A stretch of 64,000 bases of DNA, taken from the NCBI GenBank assembly GCA_910576865.1, contig CAJTKE010000016.1:1-64000 (forward strand), given 5' to 3'. The translations under genes were made by a program, and so were the position numbers. The stretch's first letter is position 1, and the number at the start of each line of letters is the position of its first letter. Shown here in pieces: positions 32,709 to 40,857 of this stretch. The DNA comes from an uncultured Oscillibacter sp. (GTDB lineage: Bacteria; Bacillota; Clostridia; Oscillospirales; Oscillospiraceae). The notes beneath the pieces are model-generated. The model had not been told where the DNA came from. It did no database searches and saw only the letters and a list, made by a program, of their open reading frames with translations.

Positions 32709-33563
32709 ATGGACATCATCTACCTCTACGACGGCAGCTTCGAGGGCTTCCTCTCCTGCGTCTTCGACAGCTACGCCCACAAAGAAAGCCCCGCCGGGTT
32801 CTTCTCCGGCGAGGACGCGGTCTGCACACTGTTCGATTCCCGGACGGTCCCCACGGACCCGGACCACGCCGCCCGGGTCCTGCGGAAGATGGCCGCCCTG
32901 TCCCCGGAGGCCGCCGTGCTGCTCCGGCGGGGCTTCCTCACCTGCCTGCCGGAGAAGGAGCTGTACCTGTTCCGTCTGGTGGCCAAGCTCCTCCGGGAGG
33001 GGCCCGGCTTCCTTCGGGACCGCTCCGACGAAACGCTGTATCCGGTCATCCGGGCCGTCCGGCACCTGAACGGGGAGGTCCACCTGCTGAAGGGCTTCGT
33101 CCGCTTCTCGGACCTGGGGGGCGTGCTGGGGAGCGAGATTGAGCCCAAGAACCGGGTCCTGCCGGAGCTGGCCGGGCACTTCACGGCCCGGTTTCACAAC
33201 GAGCGCTTCTTCCTCTACGACCGCACCCACAAGGAGGCCTTGTTCCACGTCCCCGGCCGGTCCGTCATCCGGCCCCTGGCGGACTTCCAGATGGCCCCGC
33301 CGGACGAGGCGGAGGCCCGTTACCGCCTGCTGTGGAAACGGTTCTACGACACCATCGCCATCAAGGAGCGGGAGAACCCCCGGCTGCGGATGAGCAACAT
33401 GCCCAAGCGCTACTGGGGCACCATGACGGAGTTCCAGGGGGAGGACTGGTTCAAGCCTCGAACATCTCCCGAAGCCGTTTCAGGCCCCGGCGCTCCAGCC
33501 GGGATATCTGCACCTGGGACACCCCCACCACCCGGGCCGTCTGGTCCTGGGTCAGGCCCTTGA
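32709..33563 (+). CDS. DUF4130 partner of the radical SAM protein
   Basis: 284 aa. The family start IIYLYDGSFEGFLSCVFDSY and the core LNGEVHLLKGFVRFSDL, TARFHNERFFLYDRTHKEAL and FYDTIAIKERENPRLRMSNMP are clear. The family (TIGR03915/DUF4130) always accompanies the radical SAM gene and is predicted to act on DNA with it. Homologues end near MTEFQ; here the frame runs on about 40 more residues, rich in Pro and Gly, antisense to the last 113 bases of sigF, because the usual stop is missing. The tail is probably not functional. Confidence 0.88.
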   Translation: MDIIYLYDGSFEGFLSCVFDSYAHKESPAGFFSGEDAVCTLFDSRTVPTDPDHAARVLRKMAALSPEAAVLLRRGFLTCLPEKELYLFRLVAKLLREGPGFLRDRSDETLYPVIRAVRHLNGEVHLLKGFVRFSDLGGVLGSEIEPKNRVLPELAGHFTARFHNERFFLYDRTHKEALFHVPGRSVIRPLADFQMAPPDEAEARYRLLWKRFYDTIAIKERENPRLRMSNMPKRYWGTMTEFQGEDWFKPRTSPEAVSGPGAPAGISAPGTPPPPGPSGPGSGP

Positions 33564-34155
33564 AATACCGGAGGAGGATGGTCATCCGCTCCTTCTCCGG
33601 CAGGCGGTCGATGGCCTCCCGGAGGGCGATGCGCTCCACCAGCCCCTCCTCCGGGGCCTCGGTGCCCAGAGAGCCCTCCAGGGTCAGCCCCTCCGCCGTC
33701 TCCTGCTGGAGGGACTCCGGCGCGTCGGTGGCCAGATCCGTCCGGGCGATTTCCTCCGGCGTCAGGCCCGTGGCCTCCGACAGCTCCGACAGGGCCGGCT
33801 CCCGGCCCAGCTCGTGGCGGAGGCGCTCCCGGGCGGTGTAGAGGGTCTGGGCCTGCTCCCGGATGCCCCGCCCCACCTTCACCGCACCGTCGTCCCGGAG
33901 GAAGCGGCGGATCTCCCCCGCGATCTTGGGGACGGCGTAGGTGGAAAAGCAGGTGCCGTAGTCGAAGTCAAACCCCTGGACCGCCTTCAGAAAGCCCAGG
34001 CAGCCCAGTTGATATAAATCGTCCGGCTCCACGCCCCTGCCGTAGTACCGCCGGACCACGCTCCAGATCAGGCCGTTGTTCTCGATGACCGCCCGCTCGC
34101 AGGCGTCCCGGTCCCCCTGCTGGGCCGCCCGGAGGAGCTCCAGCGCGGCGCTCAT
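33451..34155 (-). CDS. sigF: RNA polymerase sporulation sigma factor SigF
   Basis: 234 aa, first forespore-specific sigma factor. Region 2 contains NNGLIWSVVRRYYGRGVEPDD and DLYQLGCLGFLKAVQGFD; region 4 ends with VVGVSQVQISRLERRGLKRL. SpoIIAB holds it inactive until septation. Its ATG overlaps the spoIIAB stop by four bases (34152-34155). The last 113 bases overlap the convergent DUF4130 frame and no terminator separates them. Confidence 0.95.
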   Translation of the reverse strand: MSAALELLRAAQQGDRDACERAVIENNGLIWSVVRRYYGRGVEPDDLYQLGCLGFLKAVQGFDFDYGTCFSTYAVPKIAGEIRRFLRDDGAVKVGRGIREQAQTLYTARERLRHELGREPALSELSEATGLTPEEIARTDLATDAPESLQQETAEGLTLEGSLGTEAPEEGLVERIALREAIDRLPEKERMTILLRYFKGLTQDQTARVVGVSQVQISRLERRGLKRLREMFEA

Positions 34156-34595
34156 TTCTTCAGCCGGGGAGCCAGCTTCTTCCGCATCACCACCGTGGTC
34201 CCCCTGTTCACGGCGGACCGCACCGTCACCGTGTCCATGAAGCTCTCCATGATGGTGAAGCCCATGCCGCTGCGCTCCTCCCCTCCGGTGGTGTACATGG
34301 GCTGCCGGGCCTTGTCCACATCGGGGATGCCCCGGCCCCGATCCTTCACCGTCAGCTCCAGCACGTTCCCCGGCAGGACCCGCATTTTCAGCGTCACGCC
34401 GCCGATGGCGTCCGGGTAGCCGTGGACAATGGCGTTGGTCACCGCCTCGCTGACGGCGGTTTTGATGTCCTCCAGCTCGTTGAGTGTGGGGTCCAGCTGG
34501 GCGGCGAAGCAGGCCGCGGCGGAGCGGGCGAAGCTCTCGTTCCGGCTCTGACTGGGAAAGTCCATCGTGACCTCGTTGACTGCCTTGGTCCTCAT
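34152..34595 (-). CDS. spoIIAB: Anti-sigma F factor SpoIIAB
   Basis: 147 aa GHKL-fold kinase. The N box is EAVTNAIVHGYPDA, G1 is VKDRGRGIPDVDKA, and the lid/G2 is GGEERSGMGFTIMESFMD. It binds SigF and also phosphorylates SpoIIAA, releasing SigF only when unphosphorylated SpoIIAA accumulates in the forespore. Middle gene of spoIIAA-spoIIAB-sigF. Confidence 0.95.
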   Translation of the reverse strand: MRTKAVNEVTMDFPSQSRNESFARSAAACFAAQLDPTLNELEDIKTAVSEAVTNAIVHGYPDAIGGVTLKMRVLPGNVLELTVKDRGRGIPDVDKARQPMYTTGGEERSGMGFTIMESFMDTVTVRSAVNRGTTVVMRKKLAPRLKK

Positions 34596-34610
34596 GTATG
34601 TAAAACCTCC

Positions 34611-34916
34611 TTATTTGATCGTCACCAGCCGGTTCACCCCTGCGGCCTCCAGCACCCGCCGGGCCTGGGGCGGCACGCCCCGCACCAGCAGCCCCCCGTC
34701 CAGCAGCTGCATCTTCTGCCGGGCCCGGAGAATTACCGCGATGCCGGAGCTGTCCATAAAGGTCACTCCCGACAGGTCCAGCACCAGCTTCCGGGGCAGG
34801 GCCGCGTCCAGGGCCTCCTCCATCTCCCGGAGGGCGGTCCGGGCCCCGTGGTGGTCCAGCTCCCCGCTGAGCTCCAGCAGCAGATTCCGGTCCGCGCTCT
34901 TTGCCAGGATCTCCAT
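34611..34916 (-). CDS. spoIIAA: Anti-anti-sigma factor SpoIIAA
   Basis: 101 aa STAS-domain protein. The phosphorylated serine is in VTFMDSSGIAV, probably Ser57, equivalent to Ser58 of B. subtilis. The start at 34916 (MEILAKSADRN) has AGAGGGG seven bases upstream; an in-frame ATG seven codons earlier lacks a site. In the 303-base gap upstream (34917-35219) I did not find a convincing sigma-H promoter; the gap also holds the blaI promoter and a GC-rich hairpin at 35101-35125. Confidence 0.93.
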   Translation of the reverse strand: MEILAKSADRNLLLELSGELDHHGARTALREMEEALDAALPRKLVLDLSGVTFMDSSGIAVILRARQKMQLLDGGLLVRGVPPQARRVLEAAGVNRLVTIK

Positions 34917-35150
34917 AGTGTTCCCCTCTTTTGTCATAAAAATACCTGATTCGCCATTTTTTGCCCCGCCCTCCCGTGGGACGGGCTTTTCAAATTCGAT
35001 GATAGCACGTCCCGCACCGGCTTTCTGTCGAAATCCATAAGAAGGACCTGGAAATTTTGGCAAAAAGTGAAAAAATTCCCGTCAGCCCTTGAAACACCAG
35101 CGCCCGCCGTTTTCAACGGTGGGCGTTTCCATTTTGTAACCAATTCAAGG

Positions 35151-35190
35151 TTGACAAATGTCTACCTTCGTGCTATGCTTCAGGTAGACA
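35151..35190 (+). promoter_or_regulatory. Promoter and operator of the blaI-M56 operon
   Basis: TTGACA (35151-35156), 17 bases, TATGCT (35174-35179). TGTCTACCT (35159-35167) and AGGTAGACA (35182-35190) are perfect inverted arms 14 bases apart that bracket the minus-10. This suits autorepression by the BlaI-type protein encoded next. Confidence 0.8.
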
Positions 35191-35219
35191 GTCGTATACC
35201 TGATCAAGGAGGTGTTTTC

Positions 35220-35597
35220 ATGAAAATTGAACTTTCCAACAGCGAGTGGAAGCTGATGCGCCGATTGTGGGACCGGGCCCCCAGCACCATCACGGAGCTG
35301 ACGGCGGCTCTCCGGGAGGAGACCGGGTGGAGCAAGAACACCGTCATCACCATGCTTTCCCGGCTGGAGGCCAAGGGGGCCGTCCGCCACGAGGAGGGCG
35401 GAAAGGCCAAGCGGTATTACCCCGCCCTCCGGAAGGAGGACGCCGCCCGGGACGAGACGGAGAGCTTCCTCTCCAAGGTCTACGGCGGCAGCCTGGGCCT
35501 GATGATGAGCGCCATGGTGGAGAGCCGGCGACTCACCGAGTCCGACATCGCGGAGCTGTCCGCCATTCTGGACAAGGCGGGAGGTGAGGAGACATGA
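35220..35597 (+). CDS. BlaI/MecI-family repressor
   Basis: 125 aa. A winged helix (ELSNSEWKLMRRLWDRAPSTI, then GWSKNTVITMLSRLEAKGAVRHE) is followed by a dimerisation helix pair. In known systems the repressor is cleaved after its membrane M56 partner senses a signal. The ATG has AAGGAGG before it and the stop overlaps the M56 start (ATGA at 35594-35597). The target is probably its own promoter dyad; a beta-lactamase gene is not nearby. Confidence 0.93.
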   Translation: MKIELSNSEWKLMRRLWDRAPSTITELTAALREETGWSKNTVITMLSRLEAKGAVRHEEGGKAKRYYPALRKEDAARDETESFLSKVYGGSLGLMMSAMVESRRLTESDIAELSAILDKAGGEET

Positions 35598-38500
35598 AGG
35601 AAATCCTGATTACCTCCTCGGCCCTGATTCTGGCCCTGCTGGCCCTCCGGCGGCTATTCCGGCGGACCCTGTCCCGCCGGGCCCAGTACGCCCTCTGGGG
35701 ACTGGTGCTGCTGCGGCTTCTTGTTCCGGTGAACCTCCCGGCGGCGGGCTTCAGCCTGCTGACGGCGGCGAAGCCCGCCGCGGACCGGGTGGAGGCCCTT
35801 TACATCGCGCCGGACCGGATGACGATTGGCCGGATGGATGGAGACTACGTCCGGGGCGTTCCCGACACGCCCAAAGCAGCCGTGGGGCCCGCCACACCGG
35901 ACAACTCCCGGACCTTCCTCGACCGGGACGGCCAGGGAAACGAAGTGAAAATCACGGAGAACTACAAGCGGCAGATTCTCCTCTCGGACCTCCTGCCCCC
36001 CATCTGGTACGGCGGCATGGCGGTGATGTCCTGCTGGCTGGTTCTCTCCAACCTGCTCTTCTGGCGGAAGCTCCGCGGGGTGAGAACGCCTTACCCTGTG
36101 GAGGGCTCCTCCCTCCCCGTTTATCTGGTGGAGTACGGCCTTCCCTCCCCCTGCCTCTTCGGGCTCCTCCGGCCCGCCGTCTATCTGACCCCCGCCGCCC
36201 TGCAAAGCCCCGACAGCCTCCGGCACGTCCTGGCCCACGAGGAGACCCACGCCCGGCATCTGGACCCCCTCTGGTCCCTGCTCCGGGCGGTGTGCCTGAC
36301 GGTCTACTGGTTCGACCCCCTGGTCTGGTGGGCGGCCCTGGCCTCCCGGACGGACTGTGAGCTGGCCTGTGACGAGGGGGCCCTCCGGCGTCTCGGGGAG
36401 GCGGAGCGGGTGCCCTATGGCCGGACGCTGCTGTCACTCATCCCCGTGCGGAGGGTCCCGGCCAACCCCCTGCTCTCCGCCACCACCATGACGGCGGACA
36501 AGCGCCAGCTCAAGGACCGCGTCACCCGTGTGGCGGAAAATCCGGTCTACCTGGGCCGGGCCCTCTTCGCCGCCGTGGCCCTGGCGGCGCTGGTGTGCGC
36601 CGTCACCTTCACCGGGGCCAAGAAGACGGACCACTTCCGCGACGTGGACGAGGCCGTGGCCGCCCTGGCAGAGGAGCTGGGGGACGATTCCGCCGACTTT
36701 GGCGAGCGCCTGATGGTCTACACCCCGGAGAATCCGTCGGAGTTCTTTGACCTGGAAAAAGGAGAACTCCTCCGGGTCTACTGGGGGTCGGTCTACCTTC
36801 TGTCCTCCAACCTGGAAAAGCCCATGGGCTGGCTCTGCTCCCTCTACCGGCTGGAGCCGGAGACGAACTACCTGCCCCGAAACGTGGAAATCCTCGGCAG
36901 CGACGGTCAATATGAATACGCCGTCAGCCGCCCCGACTGGGCCCCGGAGCTGAAGCGGGGCGAGACCACCGGCATGTCCCTGATGAACCAGGTGATCAGC
37001 CGCATCCAGGAGGCCGTTCTCTCCTGCGAGAGCCTGAAACAAGTGGCCCAGCCCGACTGGGACGCCGCCGTCACCATCCCCCTGGACGGCCTGGAGCCCT
37101 ACGAGCCCCAGGAGGCGGAGGAGCTTCCCTTCCCCTACGGCTCACCGAATATGCTGGGGGGCCTGGAGGACCCGGACCACGTTCTGGGGGACTACGGCCT
37201 GATGTTCTTTGCGGGCGGGAACCCTGACATGGGCGGCGAGGTCTTCGCCGGGGTCCAGCACTTGGCCAGAAGCTCCTTCCCCACGCCCTTCTGGTCCTTC
37301 CGCCCCAGCGCGGGCGGGCGGTACAGCGCCTCCCTGTTCCGGGGCCTTCTGGGCCACGACGGGTTCTGCATCTCCCACGACTCCAACAGGCCCTCCGGGA
37401 CCCGCGTCCATGAATACTACTACCTGAACGAGGAGGGCTGGCCCGTCTTCCTGGCCCAAGAGACGGGCTATCCCCAGCGGGCCGACCTGGACGGCGACGG
37501 CACGGACGAGCTGTTCTCCGGCGACTTCAGCAGTTTCGTCTTTTACCGGGACGGAAAACTTTACCGGGCGAATCTGCGGCCCCTGCTGTGGACCGTCTGG
37601 CCCGTGGGCACCGACTTCCGCTTCGACGGCTGGGACCCCGCCACGCGCTCCATGTCCTTCCGGGCCCGCGAGCCTCACACCCTGTCCTATCAGTACCGGA
37701 CGCTGTCCTTCGATGGGGAGAACCTTCTGATCTGCGGCGACCAGCGTCACTTCACGGACGACATCGCCCAGTGGCCGGACGACGATTTTGTCATCAAGGA
37801 CGCCGCCCTGACGGCGGTGGAGGAGCAGTTCCACGCCTCCCGTATGTCCGGCTCGGCATTGGCGTTCTACGACGACTGGCGGATCACCAGCCTCGGCGCG
37901 AACTTTGATGGACTGGAGGTGGATGGGAAGAGGTACGCCTTCCGGCAGGTCTCCTATGAGTTCCACACGCCGGAGCTGGGCGAGAGTCCCCAGGACCACT
38001 GGGCCGCCCCCTCCTCCGAGAATCTCTATCTGATGTTCCAGATTCCCTCGCAGGGCTCTCAGGACATGATTTCCCTTTCGGACTTCGTGTACCTCTGCCA
38101 CTTCCAGCAGGAGGGCAGGCTCACCCTCTCCGAGGAGCTGGTCCGGGAAAAGCTCCGGGAGATGCCGTCCTCGGACATCATCTACCTGGGCACCGCCACC
38201 CTGAAAGCGGAGAGCCCCGTTCTCCCCGCCGCCGACCTTGTCCAGGCGGCGATGGACCATCTGATGGAGGCGGACAGCGTCAACCTGAACCTGCTGGTCC
38301 CGGAGGGCGGCGGGCGGTACGACGTGGACCCCCAGGATGGGAATGGGCCCAACCGGGCCCATGGCCTCGTCTCCGATTTTGACTGGAGCTACGCCGAAGA
38401 CCCCGGGGACATGCCCGCCGAGTCCCTGCTGCTCATGAGCCCCGGAGGAGACCTAAGCCTCCGCTTCTGGCCGGAGAGCGGCCTGGTCCTGCTCAACGCC

Positions 38501-39040
38501 CGCCAATCCGCCCATCAGGAATCCGTCTGGCTTCGGGCGGAACCCAACGGCAACCCGGAGTGGGTCACCACCATCGGCGTTTTCGACTTTATACGCCTCT
38601 GGTACGATGAGGCGGAGCTGGCGGGCCTGTACTCCACCGTCCGCGTCACAGGACGGGACCTGACCCGGGAGAGAATTGTCCAGCTGTGGGCGGACGCCTA
38701 CGAGGGGGCCATGCTGGAAGCCACCCCCGGCAGCCGGTACGCCTGCACCTACGTGCGGAATCAGAACATCTGGTTCCCGGACTGGCTGGACGAGCTGACG
38801 GAGGAGGAGCTGGAGAGCTTTTACCCGGAGAACACCAAGGGTCATGAGCGCTTCGCCTTCGCCTATTCCACAGTGTTCGTCCCCGAAAACGACGAGGCGC
38901 TGCACTGGCTGATGGCGGGCAACACCGGTTCCTACGAGGGCGGCGACGCGCCCGAGGGGGCCCAGATATACAGCCACTGCGGCTACATGTACCTCACAGA
39001 CGAGGGCTGGCGCTGCGACGGCGTGGGAACTGGATGGTGA
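35594..39040 (+). CDS. BlaR1-like M56 metallopeptidase with long C-terminal sensor region
   Basis: 1148 aa. The first about 345 residues are the M56 membrane protease: helices near 5-20, 32-47, 137-157, 225-250 and 322-343, with the zinc motif HEETH (215-219) and the distal CELACDE (Glu256). The remaining 800 residues lie after the last helix, so probably outside. They lack the penicillin-binding STYK/SxxK domain of BlaR1. They include RADLDGDGTDELFSGDF, a calcium-type DxDxDG loop seen in FG-GAP/VCBS repeats, and WLMAGNTGSYEGG near the end. What it senses is unknown; cell-envelope stress is a guess from the family. Confidence 0.88.
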   Translation: MKEILITSSALILALLALRRLFRRTLSRRAQYALWGLVLLRLLVPVNLPAAGFSLLTAAKPAADRVEALYIAPDRMTIGRMDGDYVRGVPDTPKAAVGPATPDNSRTFLDRDGQGNEVKITENYKRQILLSDLLPPIWYGGMAVMSCWLVLSNLLFWRKLRGVRTPYPVEGSSLPVYLVEYGLPSPCLFGLLRPAVYLTPAALQSPDSLRHVLAHEETHARHLDPLWSLLRAVCLTVYWFDPLVWWAALASRTDCELACDEGALRRLGEAERVPYGRTLLSLIPVRRVPANPLLSATTMTADKRQLKDRVTRVAENPVYLGRALFAAVALAALVCAVTFTGAKKTDHFRDVDEAVAALAEELGDDSADFGERLMVYTPENPSEFFDLEKGELLRVYWGSVYLLSSNLEKPMGWLCSLYRLEPETNYLPRNVEILGSDGQYEYAVSRPDWAPELKRGETTGMSLMNQVISRIQEAVLSCESLKQVAQPDWDAAVTIPLDGLEPYEPQEAEELPFPYGSPNMLGGLEDPDHVLGDYGLMFFAGGNPDMGGEVFAGVQHLARSSFPTPFWSFRPSAGGRYSASLFRGLLGHDGFCISHDSNRPSGTRVHEYYYLNEEGWPVFLAQETGYPQRADLDGDGTDELFSGDFSSFVFYRDGKLYRANLRPLLWTVWPVGTDFRFDGWDPATRSMSFRAREPHTLSYQYRTLSFDGENLLICGDQRHFTDDIAQWPDDDFVIKDAALTAVEEQFHASRMSGSALAFYDDWRITSLGANFDGLEVDGKRYAFRQVSYEFHTPELGESPQDHWAAPSSENLYLMFQIPSQGSQDMISLSDFVYLCHFQQEGRLTLSEELVREKLREMPSSDIIYLGTATLKAESPVLPAADLVQAAMDHLMEADSVNLNLLVPEGGGRYDVDPQDGNGPNRAHGLVSDFDWSYAEDPGDMPAESLLLMSPGGDLSLRFWPESGLVLLNARQSAHQESVWLRAEPNGNPEWVTTIGVFDFIRLWYDEAELAGLYSTVRVTGRDLTRERIVQLWADAYEGAMLEATPGSRYACTYVRNQNIWFPDWLDELTEEELESFYPENTKGHERFAFAYSTVFVPENDEALHWLMAGNTGSYEGGDAPEGAQIYSHCGYMYLTDEGWRCDGVGTGW

Positions 39041-39050
39041 AAAATGGCGG

Positions 39051-39086
39051 CGGCAACGGAAAATCTCCGTTGCCGTCGCTTCGTTT
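39051..39086 (+). terminator. Terminator of the blaI-M56 operon
   Basis: CGGCAACGGA (39051-39060) pairs with TCCGTTGCCG (39066-39075), followed by a T-rich stretch (TCGCTTCGTTTT). It starts 11 bases after the M56 stop. Confidence 0.7.
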
Positions 39087-39128
39087 TGGTCAATCACCGG
39101 ACTATCAGAGCGCAATAAAGTTCTTTTG

Positions 39129-39154
39129 GTGACTTTTCTTTTAAGAAAAGTCAC
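39129..39154 (-). terminator. Hairpin over the yjbQ stop codon
   Basis: GTGACTTTTCTT (39129-39140) and AAGAAAAGTCAC (39143-39154) are perfect 12-base arms with a two-base loop. The yjbQ TGA is inside the stem. The following T-run is poor, so termination is plausible but not certain. Confidence 0.5.
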
Positions 39155-39603
39155 TCTCCCATCACCTGAAACACGATGTCTCGCACCCGGTTTCTCGTGT
39201 CGCACTCCACCAGGGTCAGATTCTGCCAGGGCCCCACGGTAATCTTCCCGTCCACAAAGGGCACGGTGATGAAGGGGGACAGCAACGCCGCCTTGATGTG
39301 GGAGGAGCCGTTGTCGTCGTGCCAGGTCTCGTGGTGCCAGTAGGGCACCACGTGCCCCTGCTCGTCCAGGTAGGGGGAGAACACGTCCAGGGCCGCTTTC
39401 AGGTCGTGATTCACCATGCCCGGCTCGAACTCCAGGGTGGTCAGCCCCGCCACGCCGCCGGTGGTGAAGCCCGTCACCGTCCCGGCGGAGATGCCTTGCT
39501 CCCGGCACGCCGCCGTCACCGCGTGCTGGAAATCCTCCGTCACGTCGATCATGCCCATATGGGCCCTGGTCTGATAGGTCTTCTTCTCCGTATAAACCGC
39601 CAT
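39151..39603 (-). CDS. yjbQ: YjbQ-family (UPF0047) protein
   Basis: 150 aa. The conserved parts are DVTEDFQHAVTAACREQGI, GTVTGFTTGGVAGLTTLEFEPG, HHETWHDDNGSSHIKAALL with the metal-binding histidines, and GPWQNLTLVECD. The family has a weak thiamine-phosphate synthase activity in Escherichia coli, but its physiological role is unclear. GAGGAGG precedes the ATG. It is divergent from the nitrilase-family gene through one overlapping promoter pair. Confidence 0.92.
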   Translation of the reverse strand: MAVYTEKKTYQTRAHMGMIDVTEDFQHAVTAACREQGISAGTVTGFTTGGVAGLTTLEFEPGMVNHDLKAALDVFSPYLDEQGHVVPYWHHETWHDDNGSSHIKAALLSPFITVPFVDGKITVGPWQNLTLVECDTRNRVRDIVFQVMGE

Positions 39604-39632
39604 GATTCGGCCTCCTCAAATCGTTTTTTTGT

Positions 39633-39662
39633 ATTGTAACACGGTGCGGGCCGTGATACAAT
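39633..39662. promoter_or_regulatory. Overlapping bidirectional promoter of yjbQ and the nitrilase gene
   Basis: Minus strand: TTGTAT (39656-39661), 17 bases, TACAAT (39633-39638). Plus strand: TTGTAA (39634-39639), 17 bases, TACAAT (39657-39662). The minus-10 of each is the minus-35 of the other. The common spacer has CACGG-TGCGGG-CCGTG, a small inverted repeat that could bind a regulator. Confidence 0.7.
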
Positions 39663-39699
39663 CCATTTATGAAATTCAAATGAAGAGGGGGATTTGCCT

Positions 39700-40515
39700 A
39701 TGCGTGCCGCGCTGATTCAAATGCCGGTGACCGAAGACAAAGGGAAAAACATCGAGACCGCCTGCCGCCGCCTCCAGGAGGCCAAGGCCCGGGGGGCGGA
39801 CATCGCCGTGCTGCCCGAGATGTTCTGCTGCCCCTATGACAACGCCTGCTTCCGCTCCTACGGCGAGGCGGAGGGCGGCGAGGCCCGGCGGGCCCTGTCC
39901 GGCATGGCGGCGGAGCTGGAGCTGTACGTGGTGGGCGGGTCCCTGCCGGAGCTGGAGGGGGACCGGGTCTACAACACCAGCTTCGTCTACGGGCGGAAGG
40001 GGGAGCTCCTGGCCCGGCACCGGAAGGTCCACCTCTTCGACATCGACGTGGAAGGGGGCCAGCGCTTCAAGGAGTCGGACACCCTCTCCCCGGGAAACGC
40101 CGTCACCACCTTCGAGACGGAGTTCGGCACCATGGGCCTGTGCGTCTGTTTCGACTTCCGGTTTGAGGAGCTGGCCCGGTGCATGTGCCTCCGGGGGGCC
40201 AGGTGCATTTTTGTCCCCGCCGCCTTCAACATGACCACCGGCCCCGCCCACTGGGAACTCCTCTTCCGCCAGCGGGCGGTGGACAACCAGTGCTTCACCG
40301 TGGGGGTCTCCCCCGCCCGGGACGAGACGGCCTCCTATGTGGCCTACGGCCACTCCATCGCCGTGGACCCCTGGGGCTCCGTCCTCCGGCAGGCCGGCAG
40401 CGGCGAGGCCACGCTGTACGCCGACCTGGACCTCCGCCGGGTGGACGCCATCCGCCGCCAGCTCCCCATCCTCTCCGCCCGCCGGGAGGACCTGTACGAG
40501 GTCCGGGAGCTGTGA
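39700..40515 (+). CDS. Nitrilase-superfamily carbon-nitrogen hydrolase (omega-amidase type)
   Basis: 271 aa. Catalytic triad Glu40 (VLPEMFC), Lys109 (HRKVHLFD) and Cys150 (LCVCFDFRF). The closest described relatives are omega-amidases (Nit2), which hydrolyse alpha-ketoglutaramate and related amides. Substrate unproven. ATG 39700 has GAGGGGG eight bases upstream. The stop overlaps the GTG of the next gene, so the two are co-translated. Confidence 0.9.
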   Translation: MRAALIQMPVTEDKGKNIETACRRLQEAKARGADIAVLPEMFCCPYDNACFRSYGEAEGGEARRALSGMAAELELYVVGGSLPELEGDRVYNTSFVYGRKGELLARHRKVHLFDIDVEGGQRFKESDTLSPGNAVTTFETEFGTMGLCVCFDFRFEELARCMCLRGARCIFVPAAFNMTTGPAHWELLFRQRAVDNQCFTVGVSPARDETASYVAYGHSIAVDPWGSVLRQAGSGEATLYADLDLRRVDAIRRQLPILSARREDLYEVREL

Positions 40516-40832
40516 GCGTCTTCGCCGCTTACCTGGACATCGTCCGCCGGATTCCCCCCGGAAGGGTCGCCACCTACGGCCAGATCGCCCGCCTGGCGGG
40601 GATGCCCCGCTGCGCCCGGACGGTGGGCTACGCCGTGGCGGGGTGCCGGGACGCCTCTGTTCCCTGCCACCGGGTGGTGGACCGCTTCGGCGGCACCAAG
40701 GCTGTCTTCGACGTTCACGCCCCCGGGACCCAGCGGGCCCTGCTGGAGGCGGAGGGCGTGATCTTCCGGCCCGACGGCACGGTGGATTTGGAGCGGTGCC
40801 GGTGGGACCCCTTGCAGGACAAAAACGCGTGA
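40512..40832 (+). CDS. MGMT-family DNA alkyltransferase-like protein
   Basis: 106 aa from a GTG that overlaps the preceding TGA (GTGA). The alkyl-acceptor motif PCHRVV has Cys52, and the helix-turn-helix IPPGRVATYGQIARLAG and PRCARTVGYAVAGC are typical. Because PCHR is intact, it may be a true O6-alkylguanine transferase; the short alkyltransferase-like proteins (PWHR) only flag damage for repair. There is no N-terminal Ada/MGMT domain. Its stop lies in the terminator stem. Confidence 0.88.
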   Translation: MSVFAAYLDIVRRIPPGRVATYGQIARLAGMPRCARTVGYAVAGCRDASVPCHRVVDRFGGTKAVFDVHAPGTQRALLEAEGVIFRPDGTVDLERCRWDPLQDKNA

Positions 40833-40857
40833 AGGGAGTTTCCCCTCACGCGTTTTT
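40821..40857. terminator. Bidirectional terminator containing both stop codons
   Basis: AAAAACGCGTGA (40821-40832) pairs with TCACGCGTTTTT (40846-40857), with an inner GGG/CCC stem. T-runs flank both sides. The TGA of the MGMT-like gene (40830-40832) and that of tsaD (40846-40848) are both inside the stem. Confidence 0.88.

Noticed and set aside
34917-35066. Sigma-H promoter for the spoIIA operon
   Set aside because: GAAT-like boxes exist (ATCGAAT, GCGAAT), but none has a matching AGGA-type minus-35 at the right distance.
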